Below are positions 1 through 6,100 of a DNA stretch of 16,951 nt, in pieces (position 1 is the stretch's first letter; each line of letters opens with the position of its first letter). The stretch comes from an uncultured Caulobacteraceae bacterium (GTDB taxonomy: Bacteria; Pseudomonadota; Alphaproteobacteria; Caulobacterales; Caulobacteraceae). Below the pieces are notes generated by a model. That model did not search any database and was not told where the DNA came from. It saw only the letters and a program-made list of their open reading frames with translations. The position numbers and the translations under genes are program-made. The DNA lies in NCBI GenBank assembly GCA_903884915.1, contig CAISGS010000591.1, positions 1 through 16,951 of the forward strand, read 5' to 3'.

Positions 1-36
1 GTCGACATTATTGTCGCGCACGAAAATCTGAACGAT
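1..36 (-). CDS. rpsU: 30S ribosomal protein S21, N-terminal part, apparent ATC start
   Basis: Reading leftward from 36, the 12 codons give (M)VQIFVRDNNVD. This is the canonical beginning of bacterial ribosomal protein S21, a small basic protein of the 30S platform that helps initiation. The gene runs off the left edge, so only the N-terminus is seen. The residue where S21 has its initiator methionine is encoded by ATC (36-34). A strong Shine-Dalgarno sequence GGAGG (49-45) lies 8 nt upstream, which is ideal for ATC. No ATG or GTG exists in frame before the TAG at 60-58. The only alternative start is TTG at 42-40, 2 nt from the Shine-Dalgarno, which would add MV to the front. Proximity of rpsU to COQ9 is familiar in alphaproteobacteria. 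Identity is near certain; the start codon is the open point. Confidence 0.9.
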   Translation of the reverse strand, partial: MVQIFVRDNNVD

Positions 37-43
37 GACCAAG

Positions 44-49
44 TCCTCC
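44..49 (-). promoter_or_regulatory. Shine-Dalgarno of rpsU
   Basis: GGAGGA on the minus strand. Its GGAGG core (49-45) is 8 nt before the ATC at 36-34 and only 2 nt before the in-frame TTG at 42-40. It therefore decides in favour of ATC initiation. Confidence 0.7.
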
Positions 50-76
50 AAAGCGCGCTAGCCTAAGCCTACCTTG

Positions 77-94
77 CGAAGGCATGCGCCTTCG
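77..94 (-). other. hairpin in the rpsU leader region
   Basis: This is a perfect inverted repeat with 7-bp arms CGAAGGC and GCCTTCG around a 4-nt loop. It lies 27 nt upstream of the rpsU Shine-Dalgarno. There is no T-run on either strand, so it does not look like an intrinsic terminator. It may fold in the rpsU 5' leader. The rest of 95-278 shows no gene I can support. Confidence 0.35.
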
Positions 95-278
95 GGCCGA
101 GTGCTAGCGAATAATAATCCATTGCCCGAGAGAAAATCCCTTCGTGCTTGGCCGCGCTGATACCAGAGGCTTTGAGGCCTGTCTACCGGCCAGTCCTCGC
201 AGAGGCGAGATTCAGAACTGATTTGCGTAAAAAGCCAACGGTCCTTGTGATCTGCGGCAAAGACACCGTTCGCAGCCG

Positions 279-314
279 ATGACGGGCGGACCAAGGCGGA
301 CTATATAGAGGCCC
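279..314 (+). promoter_or_regulatory. COQ9 promoter placed for a leaderless mRNA
   Basis: A -35-like ATGACG (279-284), a 17-bp spacer and a -10-like TATATA (302-307) end exactly 7 nt before the A of the COQ9 ATG at 315. The transcript would thus start at or within a base or two of the start codon. The only purine-rich stretch before the ATG is GAGG, 3 nt away, which is too close to serve as a normal ribosome binding site. Confidence 0.5.
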
Positions 315-983
315 ATGTCTAAGCCATCGCAACCCTCCCTGACGACATCGCCGCCCGCACGATGGGACGAAACCACCGAGCAGGGGCTCTTAGATGAGGC
401 CTTGGTTCTGGCTGCGGGGCGCGGCTGGACCCAAGGGCTGGTCTTAGCGGCGGCGGCCAAGTTAGGCCTGAGCTCTGCTGAGGCAGACCTTCTCTTGCCC
501 CACGGCCCAGCTGATCTGGCTGCCCTCCTGTCACGCCGACACGACGACCTGACCATGGCGACCCTCGCCGGAACCGATCCGGCCGGTCTGAAGATGAGAC
601 AGCGGATTTCGCTCGGCATCCTGACCCGTCTCGATATTGCCGCAGCAGAAGGCGAGGCCCTGCACCGCTGGGCAGGCTATCTGGCCCTACCGCACCATCT
701 GCCGCTGGCTCTGCGATTGGTCTGGGAAAGCGCTGATCGGATTTGGCGCTGGGCGGGCGATACGGCCACCGACGAGAACCACTATTCCAAGCGCGCGCTC
801 GTGGCGGGCATCTTGGCCAGCGCCATGGCTGTGCGCCTGAGCAACGGGGCCGAGGCCGCCAATGCCGTGGTTGCCGCGCGGATCGACAATGTGATGGCCT
901 TTGAGGGTTGGAAGGCCAAGCTCAAGCCGTCTGACTTCGCCAAGGACCTGGCCTCAGCCCTCGGCAAGATGCGTTACGGCTAG
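315..983 (+). CDS. COQ9 family ubiquinone biosynthesis protein
   Basis: This is a 222-residue protein of the COQ9 family, whose members bind isoprenoid lipids and assist the hydroxylase step (COQ7 in eukaryotes) of ubiquinone synthesis at the membrane. The family core is clear. MRQRISLGIL lies near residues 94-103, an alanine- and leucine-rich helix with W-SAD-IWRWAGD at about 137-149, and the hallmark DTATDENHYSKR at 149-160. The N-terminal half is a TetR-like helical fold in known members and is less conserved here. Length is typical for alphaproteobacteria. The ATG at 315 has no properly spaced ribosome binding site but sits 7 nt from a good -10 box. The stop codon TAG (981-983) shares bases with the stop of convergent purK. 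The family assignment is secure; the precise biochemical role in bacteria is inferred. Confidence 0.88.
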   Translation: MSKPSQPSLTTSPPARWDETTEQGLLDEALVLAAGRGWTQGLVLAAAAKLGLSSAEADLLLPHGPADLAALLSRRHDDLTMATLAGTDPAGLKMRQRISLGILTRLDIAAAEGEALHRWAGYLALPHHLPLALRLVWESADRIWRWAGDTATDENHYSKRALVAGILASAMAVRLSNGAEAANAVVAARIDNVMAFEGWKAKLKPSDFAKDLASALGKMRYG

Positions 984-2077
984 TCGTTGAGCGGGAACAG
1001 CCGATTGACGTGGCCCATCTTGCGGCCCGGACGCGGCTCACCCTTGCCATAGAGCCAAAGGCGCGCGTCCTGCTCTAGCGACAGGGCCTTCCAGTCCAGC
1101 ACCTCATCGCCAAGCAGATTGGTCATCTCAACCCGGGCCAGGGGCGCAACCTTGCCCAGAGGCCAACCTGCGACCGCACGAATATGCTGTTCGAACTGAT
1201 CGACCTCGCAGCCATCAAGGGTCCAGTGACCGGTATTGTGAACCCGAGGCGCGATCTCGTTGACCAACAGGCGGCCATCGGCGAGCTCGAACATTTCAAC
1301 GCCCATAATGCCGATATAGTCCAGACCGGTGAGGATCCGGGCCGCTAGGGTCATGGCCAGCTCTTGGGTCGCTGCCGAAATGCGAGCGGGGGCGGCGGTG
1401 CGACGAAGAACGCCATTTTCGTGATGGTTTTCCCCCACAGGGTAGGCTGCGACCTCACCATCGGTGCCGCGCGCCGCGATCACCGACAGTTCGCGTACAA
1501 AGTCGGCAGCGGCCTCGAGGATGCAGGGCCGTCCGCCCAGCTGTGAAAAGGCAGCCTTTGCATGGGCGGCGTCATGGCTTTCGATCCAGACCTGACCCTT
1601 GCCGTCATAGCCATCGCGGCGGGTCTTGAGCAGGCACGGGGCCCCCATGCGCGCCACGGCGTCAACCGCCTCTTGGGCGGTCGAGACCGAGGAAAAGGCT
1701 ACGGTTGGAACGCCGTGAGCATTAAGGAAGGTCTTCTCATCCACCCGGTCCTGCGCCACGGCTAAGGCTAGGGGACCGGGCGCGACGATGCACCCTAGGG
1801 ACTGGAGCTGCGCGATTGCCGCAGCCGGGACATTTTCAAACTCAAAGGTCACGACAGACGCAAGGCTGGCCAATTCAGCCAAGGCTGCAGGATCGGTATA
1901 GTCGGCAACAATCGTCCGCGCGCTCACCTGGCTGGCGCAGGAGCCTGGCTCCGGCGTCAAGATCACCGTCTGAAAGCCTAAACGCGCAGCCGCTAAAGAC
2001 AGCATTCGGCCGAGCTGGCCGCCGCCGACAATGCCAATGGACGAGCCGGGCATGAGGGGCAGACGAGGGTCCGTCAT
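980..2077 (-). CDS. purK: N5-carboxyaminoimidazole ribonucleotide synthase PurK
   Basis: A 365-residue ATP-grasp enzyme that converts aminoimidazole ribonucleotide, ATP and bicarbonate to N5-CAIR in de novo purine synthesis. The N-terminal nucleotide-fold motif is GGGQLGRM (18-25). It is followed by TFEFENVP (77-84), QDRVDEK (109-115), the ATP-grasp loop [12 protein letters not shown] (151-162) and the C-terminal signature [14 protein letters not shown]. Length matches the family. The start ATG (2077-2075) overlaps the purE stop as ATGA, which implies translational coupling and one operon, purE then purK. At the 3' end it overlaps COQ9 by 4 bp on the opposite strand, so no intrinsic terminator fits between the two coding regions. 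Confidence 0.96.
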   Translation of the reverse strand: MTDPRLPLMPGSSIGIVGGGQLGRMLSLAAARLGFQTVILTPEPGSCASQVSARTIVADYTDPAALAELASLASVVTFEFENVPAAAIAQLQSLGCIVAPGPLALAVAQDRVDEKTFLNAHGVPTVAFSSVSTAQEAVDAVARMGAPCLLKTRRDGYDGKGQVWIESHDAAHAKAAFSQLGGRPCILEAAADFVRELSVIAARGTDGEVAAYPVGENHHENGVLRRTAAPARISAATQELAMTLAARILTGLDYIGIMGVEMFELADGRLLVNEIAPRVHNTGHWTLDGCEVDQFEQHIRAVAGWPLGKVAPLARVEMTNLLGDEVLDWKALSLEQDARLWLYGKGEPRPGRKMGHVNRLFPLND

Positions 2078-2574
2078 GGGGCGCTATCTTCCACCGTCTC
2101 TGAAACGCTCTCGGTCAGAGCCTGAACATAGGCCGCCAAACGCTGGGCCAAGGACTCGTCGGCCAAGGCTAAGATCCGAACGGCCAGCAGACCGGCATTC
2201 TTGGCCCCCGCCTCACCGATGGCCAAGGTCGCCACCGGAATACCGCCGGGCATCTGAACGATCGACAGAAGCGAATCCAAGCCGCTGAGGGCCTTGGACT
2301 GTACCGGAACGCCGAGGACGGGAAGATCGGTCATCGAGGCGGTCATGCCCGGAAGGTGGGCTGCGCCACCGGCCCCGGCAATGATGACCTGAAAGCCTGC
2401 CGCCTTGGCCCCCTTGGCAAAGCTGACCATCCGCTCTGGCGTGCGATGGGCCGAGACGACCTTGGCCTCATAGCCAACCCCGAGGGCGGACAAGATGTCG
2501 GCCGCAGCCTTCATGGTCGGCCAGTCGGAACGACTGCCCATGATGATAGCGACCGGGACCCCGCTGGGGTTCAT
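2074..2574 (-). CDS. purE: N5-carboxyaminoimidazole ribonucleotide mutase PurE
   Basis: A 166-residue class I PurE that rearranges N5-CAIR, the PurK product, to CAIR. Visible motifs are the phosphate-binding GSRSDW (13-18), the active-site SAHRTP with His43, and the glycine-rich [11 protein letters not shown] (67-77). I chose the ATG at 2574-2572 because a purine-rich AAGGGA ribosome binding site stands just upstream and the PurE domain begins directly after it. A longer in-frame reading back to an ATG at 2613 adds 13 residues with no family similarity and lies inside the probable leader. It is the first gene of purEK and overlaps purK by 4 nt. A good promoter is seen at 2636-2663. Confidence 0.96.
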   Translation of the reverse strand: MNPSGVPVAIIMGSRSDWPTMKAAADILSALGVGYEAKVVSAHRTPERMVSFAKGAKAAGFQVIIAGAGGAAHLPGMTASMTDLPVLGVPVQSKALSGLDSLLSIVQMPGGIPVATLAIGEAGAKNAGLLAVRILALADESLAQRLAAYVQALTESVSETVEDSAP

Positions 2575-2635
2575 GGCAAATCCCTTTGTCTGGACGGGAC
2601 TGAAACTGAACAACTCAGCCCACCGAAGGGTGCGG

Positions 2636-2663
2636 AGTATAGGCGTGCGCCTTGCGCCTGCAA
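2636..2663 (-). promoter_or_regulatory. purEK promoter
   Basis: On the minus strand, TTGCAG (2663-2658), a 16-bp spacer and TATACT (2641-2636) resemble a housekeeping -35/-10 pair. Transcription would start near 2629, giving a leader of about 55 nt before the purE ATG. It overlaps a weaker rightward match, TTGCGC (2652-2657) N16 TAAGAT (2674-2679), that could serve the GGDEF gene. Confidence 0.5.
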
Positions 2664-2676
2664 CCGACAGCGTTAA

Positions 2677-2735
2677 GATTCATACAGACTGCGAGATGAT
2701 TCTCTACCGAATCATGCGGTTTCGGCGGGCGACTC
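2677..2735. promoter_or_regulatory. cluster of four GANTC sites and an inverted repeat upstream of the GGDEF gene
   Basis: GANTC, the target of the cell-cycle methyltransferase CcrM in alphaproteobacteria, occurs at 2677-2681, 2698-2702, 2709-2713 and 2731-2735. The middle two lie inside a perfect inverted repeat with arms ATGATTC (2696-2702) and GAATCAT (2709-2715) and a 6-nt centre. The first overlaps a possible -10 box (TAAGAT, 2674-2679). The last ends 1 nt before the GGDEF start codon. GcrA/CcrM-dependent control of the GGDEF gene is the inference. Confidence 0.5.
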
Positions 2736-2736
2736 G

Positions 2737-3477
2737 ATGAAGCTATTAGGCGTTCGGGCTGATCCCCTCTCTGGGGTGAGACGACGGGCAGCACTACAGG
2801 CGGCGGCCGAAAGTTCGGGACAGTCGGCAGCGACGACCCGTTCTGGCGACACGGCGGCCTTTTTGGGCCTGACCCCGACGGACATGACACCGCCGGTTAA
2901 GGCCGCGCTCGCCACCCTTTTGACTGAGATTGACGAACTGCGCCGTGAGGTTGGGCTGCTGAAGGGCCGCCTGAATGAGGCCGAAGATCTGGCCGACCGA
3001 GACGGCTTAACGCCCGTCCTTAATCGCCGCGCCTTTGTGCGCGAACTGCAGCGGGTCATCACCTTTGCCCAAAGGTTCGATACGCCCTCCAGTCTGGTCT
3101 ATTTCGATCTCGATGGTTTTAAGGCGGTCAATGATCGCTTTGGCCATGCGGCAGGCGATGCGGCTTTAAAGGCTGTGGCGGAACGACTGGCTGTGGCGGT
3201 GCGCGACGGCGATGTGGTCGGGCGGCTCGGCGGTGATGAGTTTGGCGTCATCTTGACCCAAGCCGATCTCGGCACGGGCCTCGCCAAGGCCGCGAGCTTG
3301 GCCCAGACCATTGAGGCAGAGCCGGCATCTTACGGCGACTGGCTGGCCCCCTTGCATGTGTCCTATGGCGTGCGCGAGATCGAGGCGGGCCTGACGGCAG
3401 AACAGCATCTGGCCGAAGCAGACGCTGCGATGTATGCCCGCAAACGCAGTGCCTCGGCCAGAGCCGCTACCGGCTAA
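2737..3477 (+). CDS. soluble GGDEF diguanylate cyclase
   Basis: A 246-residue protein with a C-terminal GGDEF domain, predicted to make cyclic di-GMP from two GTP. The domain runs from about DGLTPVLNRRAF (89-100) through YFDLDGFKAVND (122-133) and FGHAAGDAAL. It reaches the intact active-site loop GGDEF (165-169). The inhibitory-site motif RxxD is present as RDGD (156-159), exactly five residues before GGDEF, so product feedback is expected. Residues 58-85 look like a short coiled-coil linker that could promote the dimerisation these enzymes need. The first 55 residues have no domain I recognise, and there is no signal peptide or membrane helix, so it should be cytoplasmic. The start ATG lacks a strong ribosome binding site. 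It is divergent from purE and convergent with the next gene, 10 nt away. Activity is well supported; the controlled process is unknown. Confidence 0.92.
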   Translation: MKLLGVRADPLSGVRRRAALQAAAESSGQSAATTRSGDTAAFLGLTPTDMTPPVKAALATLLTEIDELRREVGLLKGRLNEAEDLADRDGLTPVLNRRAFVRELQRVITFAQRFDTPSSLVYFDLDGFKAVNDRFGHAAGDAALKAVAERLAVAVRDGDVVGRLGGDEFGVILTQADLGTGLAKAASLAQTIEAEPASYGDWLAPLHVSYGVREIEAGLTAEQHLAEADAAMYARKRSASARAATG

Positions 3478-3487
3478 CCATAATCCG

Positions 3488-3808
3488 TCACACCCTCGTC
3501 CGGGTCATCCGGCCACGCTTAAGGCGACGATCCGCTCGTCCTGACCATTCGGTGTCCATATAGGTGGAACGGGCAAGATTGAGCGTCTCTTCGCCGCCCC
3601 TTAATCCACGCTTCTGCCCGGGCTGACCGAGAATTTGCGCGGCAAAGGAGGCGGCAGAAAGGTCACTCAAGGGATTGGCAACGGGAACCGGTAGCCCCGT
3701 CACCGTTAAGGTCATGTCGGGTTCGATCGCGTCGTGAGGCATCGCCGTTCGGCGAATCACCTTTTTGACGGCCCCCTTGCGACGAACCGGCTTGATCGGT
3801 TTGGTCAT
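3488..3808 (-). CDS. small basic hypothetical protein downstream of phaR
   Basis: A 106-residue protein I cannot assign to a named family. The N-terminus is strongly basic and includes KPVRRKGAVKKVIRR. The middle is neutral with valine, proline and alanine (LTVTGLPVPVANPL, then AASFAAQILGQPGQKRGLRGG). The C-terminus is basic again, ending in DRRLKRGRMTRTRV. It has no signal peptide or membrane helix. The start ATG (3808-3806) is chosen because GAGGGG stands 7 nt upstream; an in-frame TTG at 3814 would be only 1 nt from that site. It lies 88 nt after phaR on the same strand, separated by two overlapping hairpins, and may be co-transcribed with phaR. The basic ends suggest nucleic-acid or ribosome contact, but that is a guess. 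Confidence 0.7.
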   Translation of the reverse strand: MTKPIKPVRRKGAVKKVIRRTAMPHDAIEPDMTLTVTGLPVPVANPLSDLSAASFAAQILGQPGQKRGLRGGEETLNLARSTYMDTEWSGRADRRLKRGRMTRTRV

Positions 3809-3853
3809 TAGCAAACCCCTCTATTCTGAGGATGGTGCCCATTCTTGGGCTGT

Positions 3854-3884
3854 GCTCATTATGAGCCGTACGAGGGTACGACTC
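3854..3884 (-). other. two overlapping, mutually exclusive hairpins between phaR and the small basic gene
   Basis: Hairpin A pairs GAGCCGTAC (3863-3871) with GTACGACTC (3876-3884) around a 4-nt loop. Its one mismatch becomes a G-U pair only in minus-strand RNA, so it fits the phaR-side transcript. Hairpin B is the palindrome GCTCAT-T-ATGAGC (3854-3866). The two share 3863-3866, so they cannot form together. Neither is followed by a U-tract. Confidence 0.45.
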
Positions 3885-3896
3885 CTTAACAAAAGG

Positions 3897-4607
3897 TCAA
3901 CCCTTGGATGCGAGCCGCGAGATCTGCTCTTGCATCTCTTCGATCTTTTTCTTCAGATCATTGAGGGAGTCATCTGGCGCGGTTGGCGCAGCGGCGGCGG
4001 GCGCGGGCGCTGCCGCAACCTCGCTGTCTTCAGGGCGGACATAGGCAAAGGGTGAGAACATCTTCATCGCCCGATCAAACATGGCGAGGTTCTGTTTCAC
4101 CTGGTCTTCGAGAAACTGGGGCCCGGCCACAGTGCCCAGACCGGCGCCGAGATTGGGTGCCAAGCCCTGCGCCAAGCCCGGCGCAATCGCGCCCATCTGG
4201 GTGCGCATCCGCTCTTGCTGACGGGTAAAGCTGTCGAGGGAAAGCTCCAGATAGCTGGGCAAGAAGGCCTGCATGGAGTTGCCGTAGAAGCCGATCAGCT
4301 GGCGCAGAAACTGGATTGGCAAGAGGTTTTGCCCACGGCTCTCTTCGTCAAAGATGATCTGGGTTAGGACCGACCGGGTAATGTCCTCATTGGTCTTGGC
4401 GTCAAAGACAACAAAGTCGACCCCCTCCTTGACCATCTCAGACAGGTGCTCAAGCGTCACATAGGAACTGGACGCCGTATTATAGAGACGACGATTGGCA
4501 TATTTCTTGATGACCACCCGGCCCTGTGCGCCGTTCGCCGACGCCTTAGAGCTAACGCCAGCCTTAGCCCCTGATGGCTCGGAACCAGTCTTCTTATGAT
4601 CTGACAT
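3897..4607 (-). CDS. phaR: polyhydroxyalkanoate synthesis repressor PhaR
   Basis: A 236-residue regulator of polyhydroxyalkanoate (PHA) storage. In this family it represses phasin genes, PHA genes and itself, and is released when it binds PHA granules. The N-terminal DNA-binding domain is unmistakable from RVVIKKYANRRLYNT (30-44) to the VFDAKTNEDITRSVLTQIIFDEE stretch. It is followed by the accumulation-regulator repeat LLPIQFLRQLIGFYGNSMQAFLPSYLE. The C-terminus has an alanine/proline linker and then a short charged coiled-coil, DLKKKIEEMQEQISRL. The first 29 residues are low-complexity. The ATG at 4607 has AGGAGA just upstream; an in-frame TTG at 4625 has none and is rejected. It is divergent from phaAB, which is its expected regulatory target. 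The stop codon at 3897 is followed by the hairpin pair. Confidence 0.95.
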   Translation of the reverse strand: MSDHKKTGSEPSGAKAGVSSKASANGAQGRVVIKKYANRRLYNTASSSYVTLEHLSEMVKEGVDFVVFDAKTNEDITRSVLTQIIFDEESRGQNLLPIQFLRQLIGFYGNSMQAFLPSYLELSLDSFTRQQERMRTQMGAIAPGLAQGLAPNLGAGLGTVAGPQFLEDQVKQNLAMFDRAMKMFSPFAYVRPEDSEVAAAPAPAAAAPTAPDDSLNDLKKKIEEMQEQISRLASKG

Positions 4608-4646
4608 CGGGTCTCCTAAGGCCAAGGGCCGTGATTAGGACGCGCG

Positions 4647-4688
4647 TGTATAGAGCCGCAATGTTGCATCGCAGTATCTTGATTGCAA
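4647..4688. promoter_or_regulatory. probable PhaR operator and phaR promoter
   Basis: Three TGC-type dyads are packed together: GCAA-TG-TTGC (4658-4667), TGC-ATC-GCA (4665-4673) and TTGCAA (4683-4688). TGC-N3/4-GCA dyads are, from memory, the type bound by PhaR of Paracoccus. A -10-like TATACA for phaR lies at 4652-4647 on the minus strand, so the dyads would sit over its -35 region. This fits autorepression, and the same sites adjoin the -35 of phaA. Confidence 0.5.
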
Positions 4689-4691
4689 CGG

Positions 4692-4719
4692 TTGACCATT
4701 AGATTGGCACTATTACAGT
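4692..4719 (+). promoter_or_regulatory. candidate phaAB promoter
   Basis: TTGACC (4692-4697), a 16-bp spacer and TACAGT (4714-4719) form a plausible -35/-10 pair. Transcription would begin near 4726, inside the nested dyad at 4723-4749, and give a leader of about 110 nt. The match to consensus is moderate. Confidence 0.35.
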
Positions 4720-4722
4720 CCT

Positions 4723-4763
4723 GACAGCATTGTCATAATGACGGCTGTCGGTGAAATTGTCAT
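4723..4763. repeat. nested dyad and direct repeat in the phaR-phaA intergenic region
   Basis: The inverted repeat GACAGC-att-GTCAT / A / ATGAC-g-GCTGTC spans 4723-4749, pairing 11 positions on each side. Its inner ATTGTCAT (4729-4736) is repeated directly at 4756-4763, starting 27 bp later. It could be an operator at the phaA transcription start or a leader hairpin. It differs from the TGC-type dyads to its left, so a second regulator is possible. Confidence 0.5.
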
Positions 4764-4835
4764 GGTACGTTCCATTACAGGAGAGGCCTGCCTGGGTCTT
4801 TTTGCCGTCGCAAACTATCGGAGCACCACAGAGCC

Positions 4836-6011
4836 ATGAGTGAAATCGTCATCGTATCGGCCGCCCGCACGCCCGTGGGCTCTTTCAATGGTGCCTTGAG
4901 CGCTCTGCCCGCCAGCGAGCTGGGTAAGGTTGCCATTCAGGCCGCCGTGGCGCGCGCGAATATTGCGATGTCGGATGTCGATGAAGTCATTCTGGGTCAG
5001 GTGCTTCAGGCCGGTGCCGGTCAAGGCCCTGCTCGCCAAGCCGCCATCGCTGCGGGCGTACCGCAAGAAAGCCCAGCTTGGAGCCTGAACCAACTGTGCG
5101 GCTCTGGCCTTCGCGCTGTGGCGCTCGGCATGCAACAAATCGCCAATGGCGATGCCAAGATCGTTGTCGCCGGTGGCCAGGAAAGCATGAGCCAGTCGCC
5201 CCACGCCGCGCACCTGCGCAATGGCCAAAAGATGGGCGATCTGGGCTTTGTTGACACCATGATCAAGGACGGCCTGTGGGATGCGTTCCATGGCTACCAC
5301 ATGGGCCAGACCGCTGAAAATATCGCTGCCCGCTGGCAGATCACGCGCGAAGATCAAGACAACTTCGCCGTCGCCTCGCAAAACAAGGCCGAAGCCGCCC
5401 AGAAGGCTGGCAAGTTCGACGCCCAGATCGCGCCCGTCACCATCAAGGGCCGCAAGGGCGACGTCATTGTCGACAAGGACGAATATATCCGTCACGGCGC
5501 GACCTATGACAGCGTCAGTGGCCTGAAGCCCGCCTTCACCAAGGATGGGTCGGTCACCGCCGCCAACGCCTCAGGCCTCAATGACGGCGCCGCCGTTGTG
5601 GTGCTGATGAGCGCCGATGAGGCTGCCAAGCGCGGCCTCAAGCCTATGGCCCGCATCGCCTCTTGGGCCCATGCCGGGGTTGACCCCAGCATCATGGGCA
5701 CCGGCCCTATCCCCGCCGTTCGCAAGGCGCTGGAAAAGGCTGGCTGGGCGGTGGGCGATCTGGACCTGATTGAGTCCAACGAAGCCTTCGCCGCCCAGTC
5801 CTTGTGCGTGGTTCGTGAGCTTGGCCTCGATCCTGCCAAGGTCAATGTCAATGGCGGCGCGATCGCCATCGGCCACCCCATTGGCGCGTCTGGCGCACGC
5901 ATCCTGACCACCCTGCTCTATGCGATGCAGGATCAGGACGCCAAGAAGGGTGTTGCCACCCTTTGCGTCGGCGGCGGCATGGGCGTTGCGATCTGCGTCG
6001 AACGCGCCTGA
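4836..6011 (+). CDS. phaA: acetyl-CoA C-acetyltransferase (beta-ketothiolase) PhaA
   Basis: A 391-residue biosynthetic thiolase that condenses two acetyl-CoA into acetoacetyl-CoA, the first step of polyhydroxybutyrate synthesis. All thiolase landmarks are present: [14 protein letters not shown] (8-21), the nucleophile Cys88 in [40 protein letters not shown], His347 in [16 protein letters not shown], and Cys377 in [10 protein letters not shown]. Length is the family standard. The ribosome binding site is weak (AGAG close to the ATG, GGAG further out). The gene is divergent from phaR and followed 89 nt later by phaB, forming phaAB. No PHA synthase (phaC) is in the window, so polymerisation must be encoded elsewhere. 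A role in degradation rather than synthesis is possible but the pairing with phaB argues against it. Confidence 0.97.
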   Translation: MSEIVIVSAARTPVGSFNGALSALPASELGKVAIQAAVARANIAMSDVDEVILGQVLQAGAGQGPARQAAIAAGVPQESPAWSLNQLCGSGLRAVALGMQQIANGDAKIVVAGGQESMSQSPHAAHLRNGQKMGDLGFVDTMIKDGLWDAFHGYHMGQTAENIAARWQITREDQDNFAVASQNKAEAAQKAGKFDAQIAPVTIKGRKGDVIVDKDEYIRHGATYDSVSGLKPAFTKDGSVTAANASGLNDGAAVVVLMSADEAAKRGLKPMARIASWAHAGVDPSIMGTGPIPAVRKALEKAGWAVGDLDLIESNEAFAAQSLCVVRELGLDPAKVNVNGGAIAIGHPIGASGARILTTLLYAMQDQDAKKGVATLCVGGGMGVAICVERA

Positions 6012-6033
6012 ACCTCCTAAAGACCTAAACGGG

Positions 6034-6056
6034 CACCGGTGCTTTAAGCACCGGTC
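6034..6056 (+). other. phaA-phaB intercistronic hairpin
   Basis: A perfect palindrome has 10-bp arms ACCGGTGCTT (6035-6044) and AAGCACCGGT (6046-6055) around one base. In RNA this gives a GC-rich stem of about 8 bp with a short A/U loop. No T-run follows. It is better read as an mRNA-stability, processing or partial-attenuation element than as a full terminator. Confidence 0.6.
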
Positions 6057-6100
6057 GCCTCCCTATGATCTCAAACACCCTGACCCTTAAAGGATAGACC

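Noticed and set aside
58..294. 78-codon minus-strand reading frame upstream of rpsU
   Set aside because: No ribosome binding site or family resemblance; it covers the leader and promoter region between two divergent genes.
4704..4721. Possible sigma-54 promoter upstream of phaA (TTGGCAC)
   Set aside because: The -24 half is perfect but no TTGC-type -12 element follows at the required spacing.
4815..5495. 226-codon minus-strand frame opposite phaA
   Set aside because: It is antisense to a thiolase with complete catalytic motifs and arises from the third-position bias of GC-rich coding DNA.
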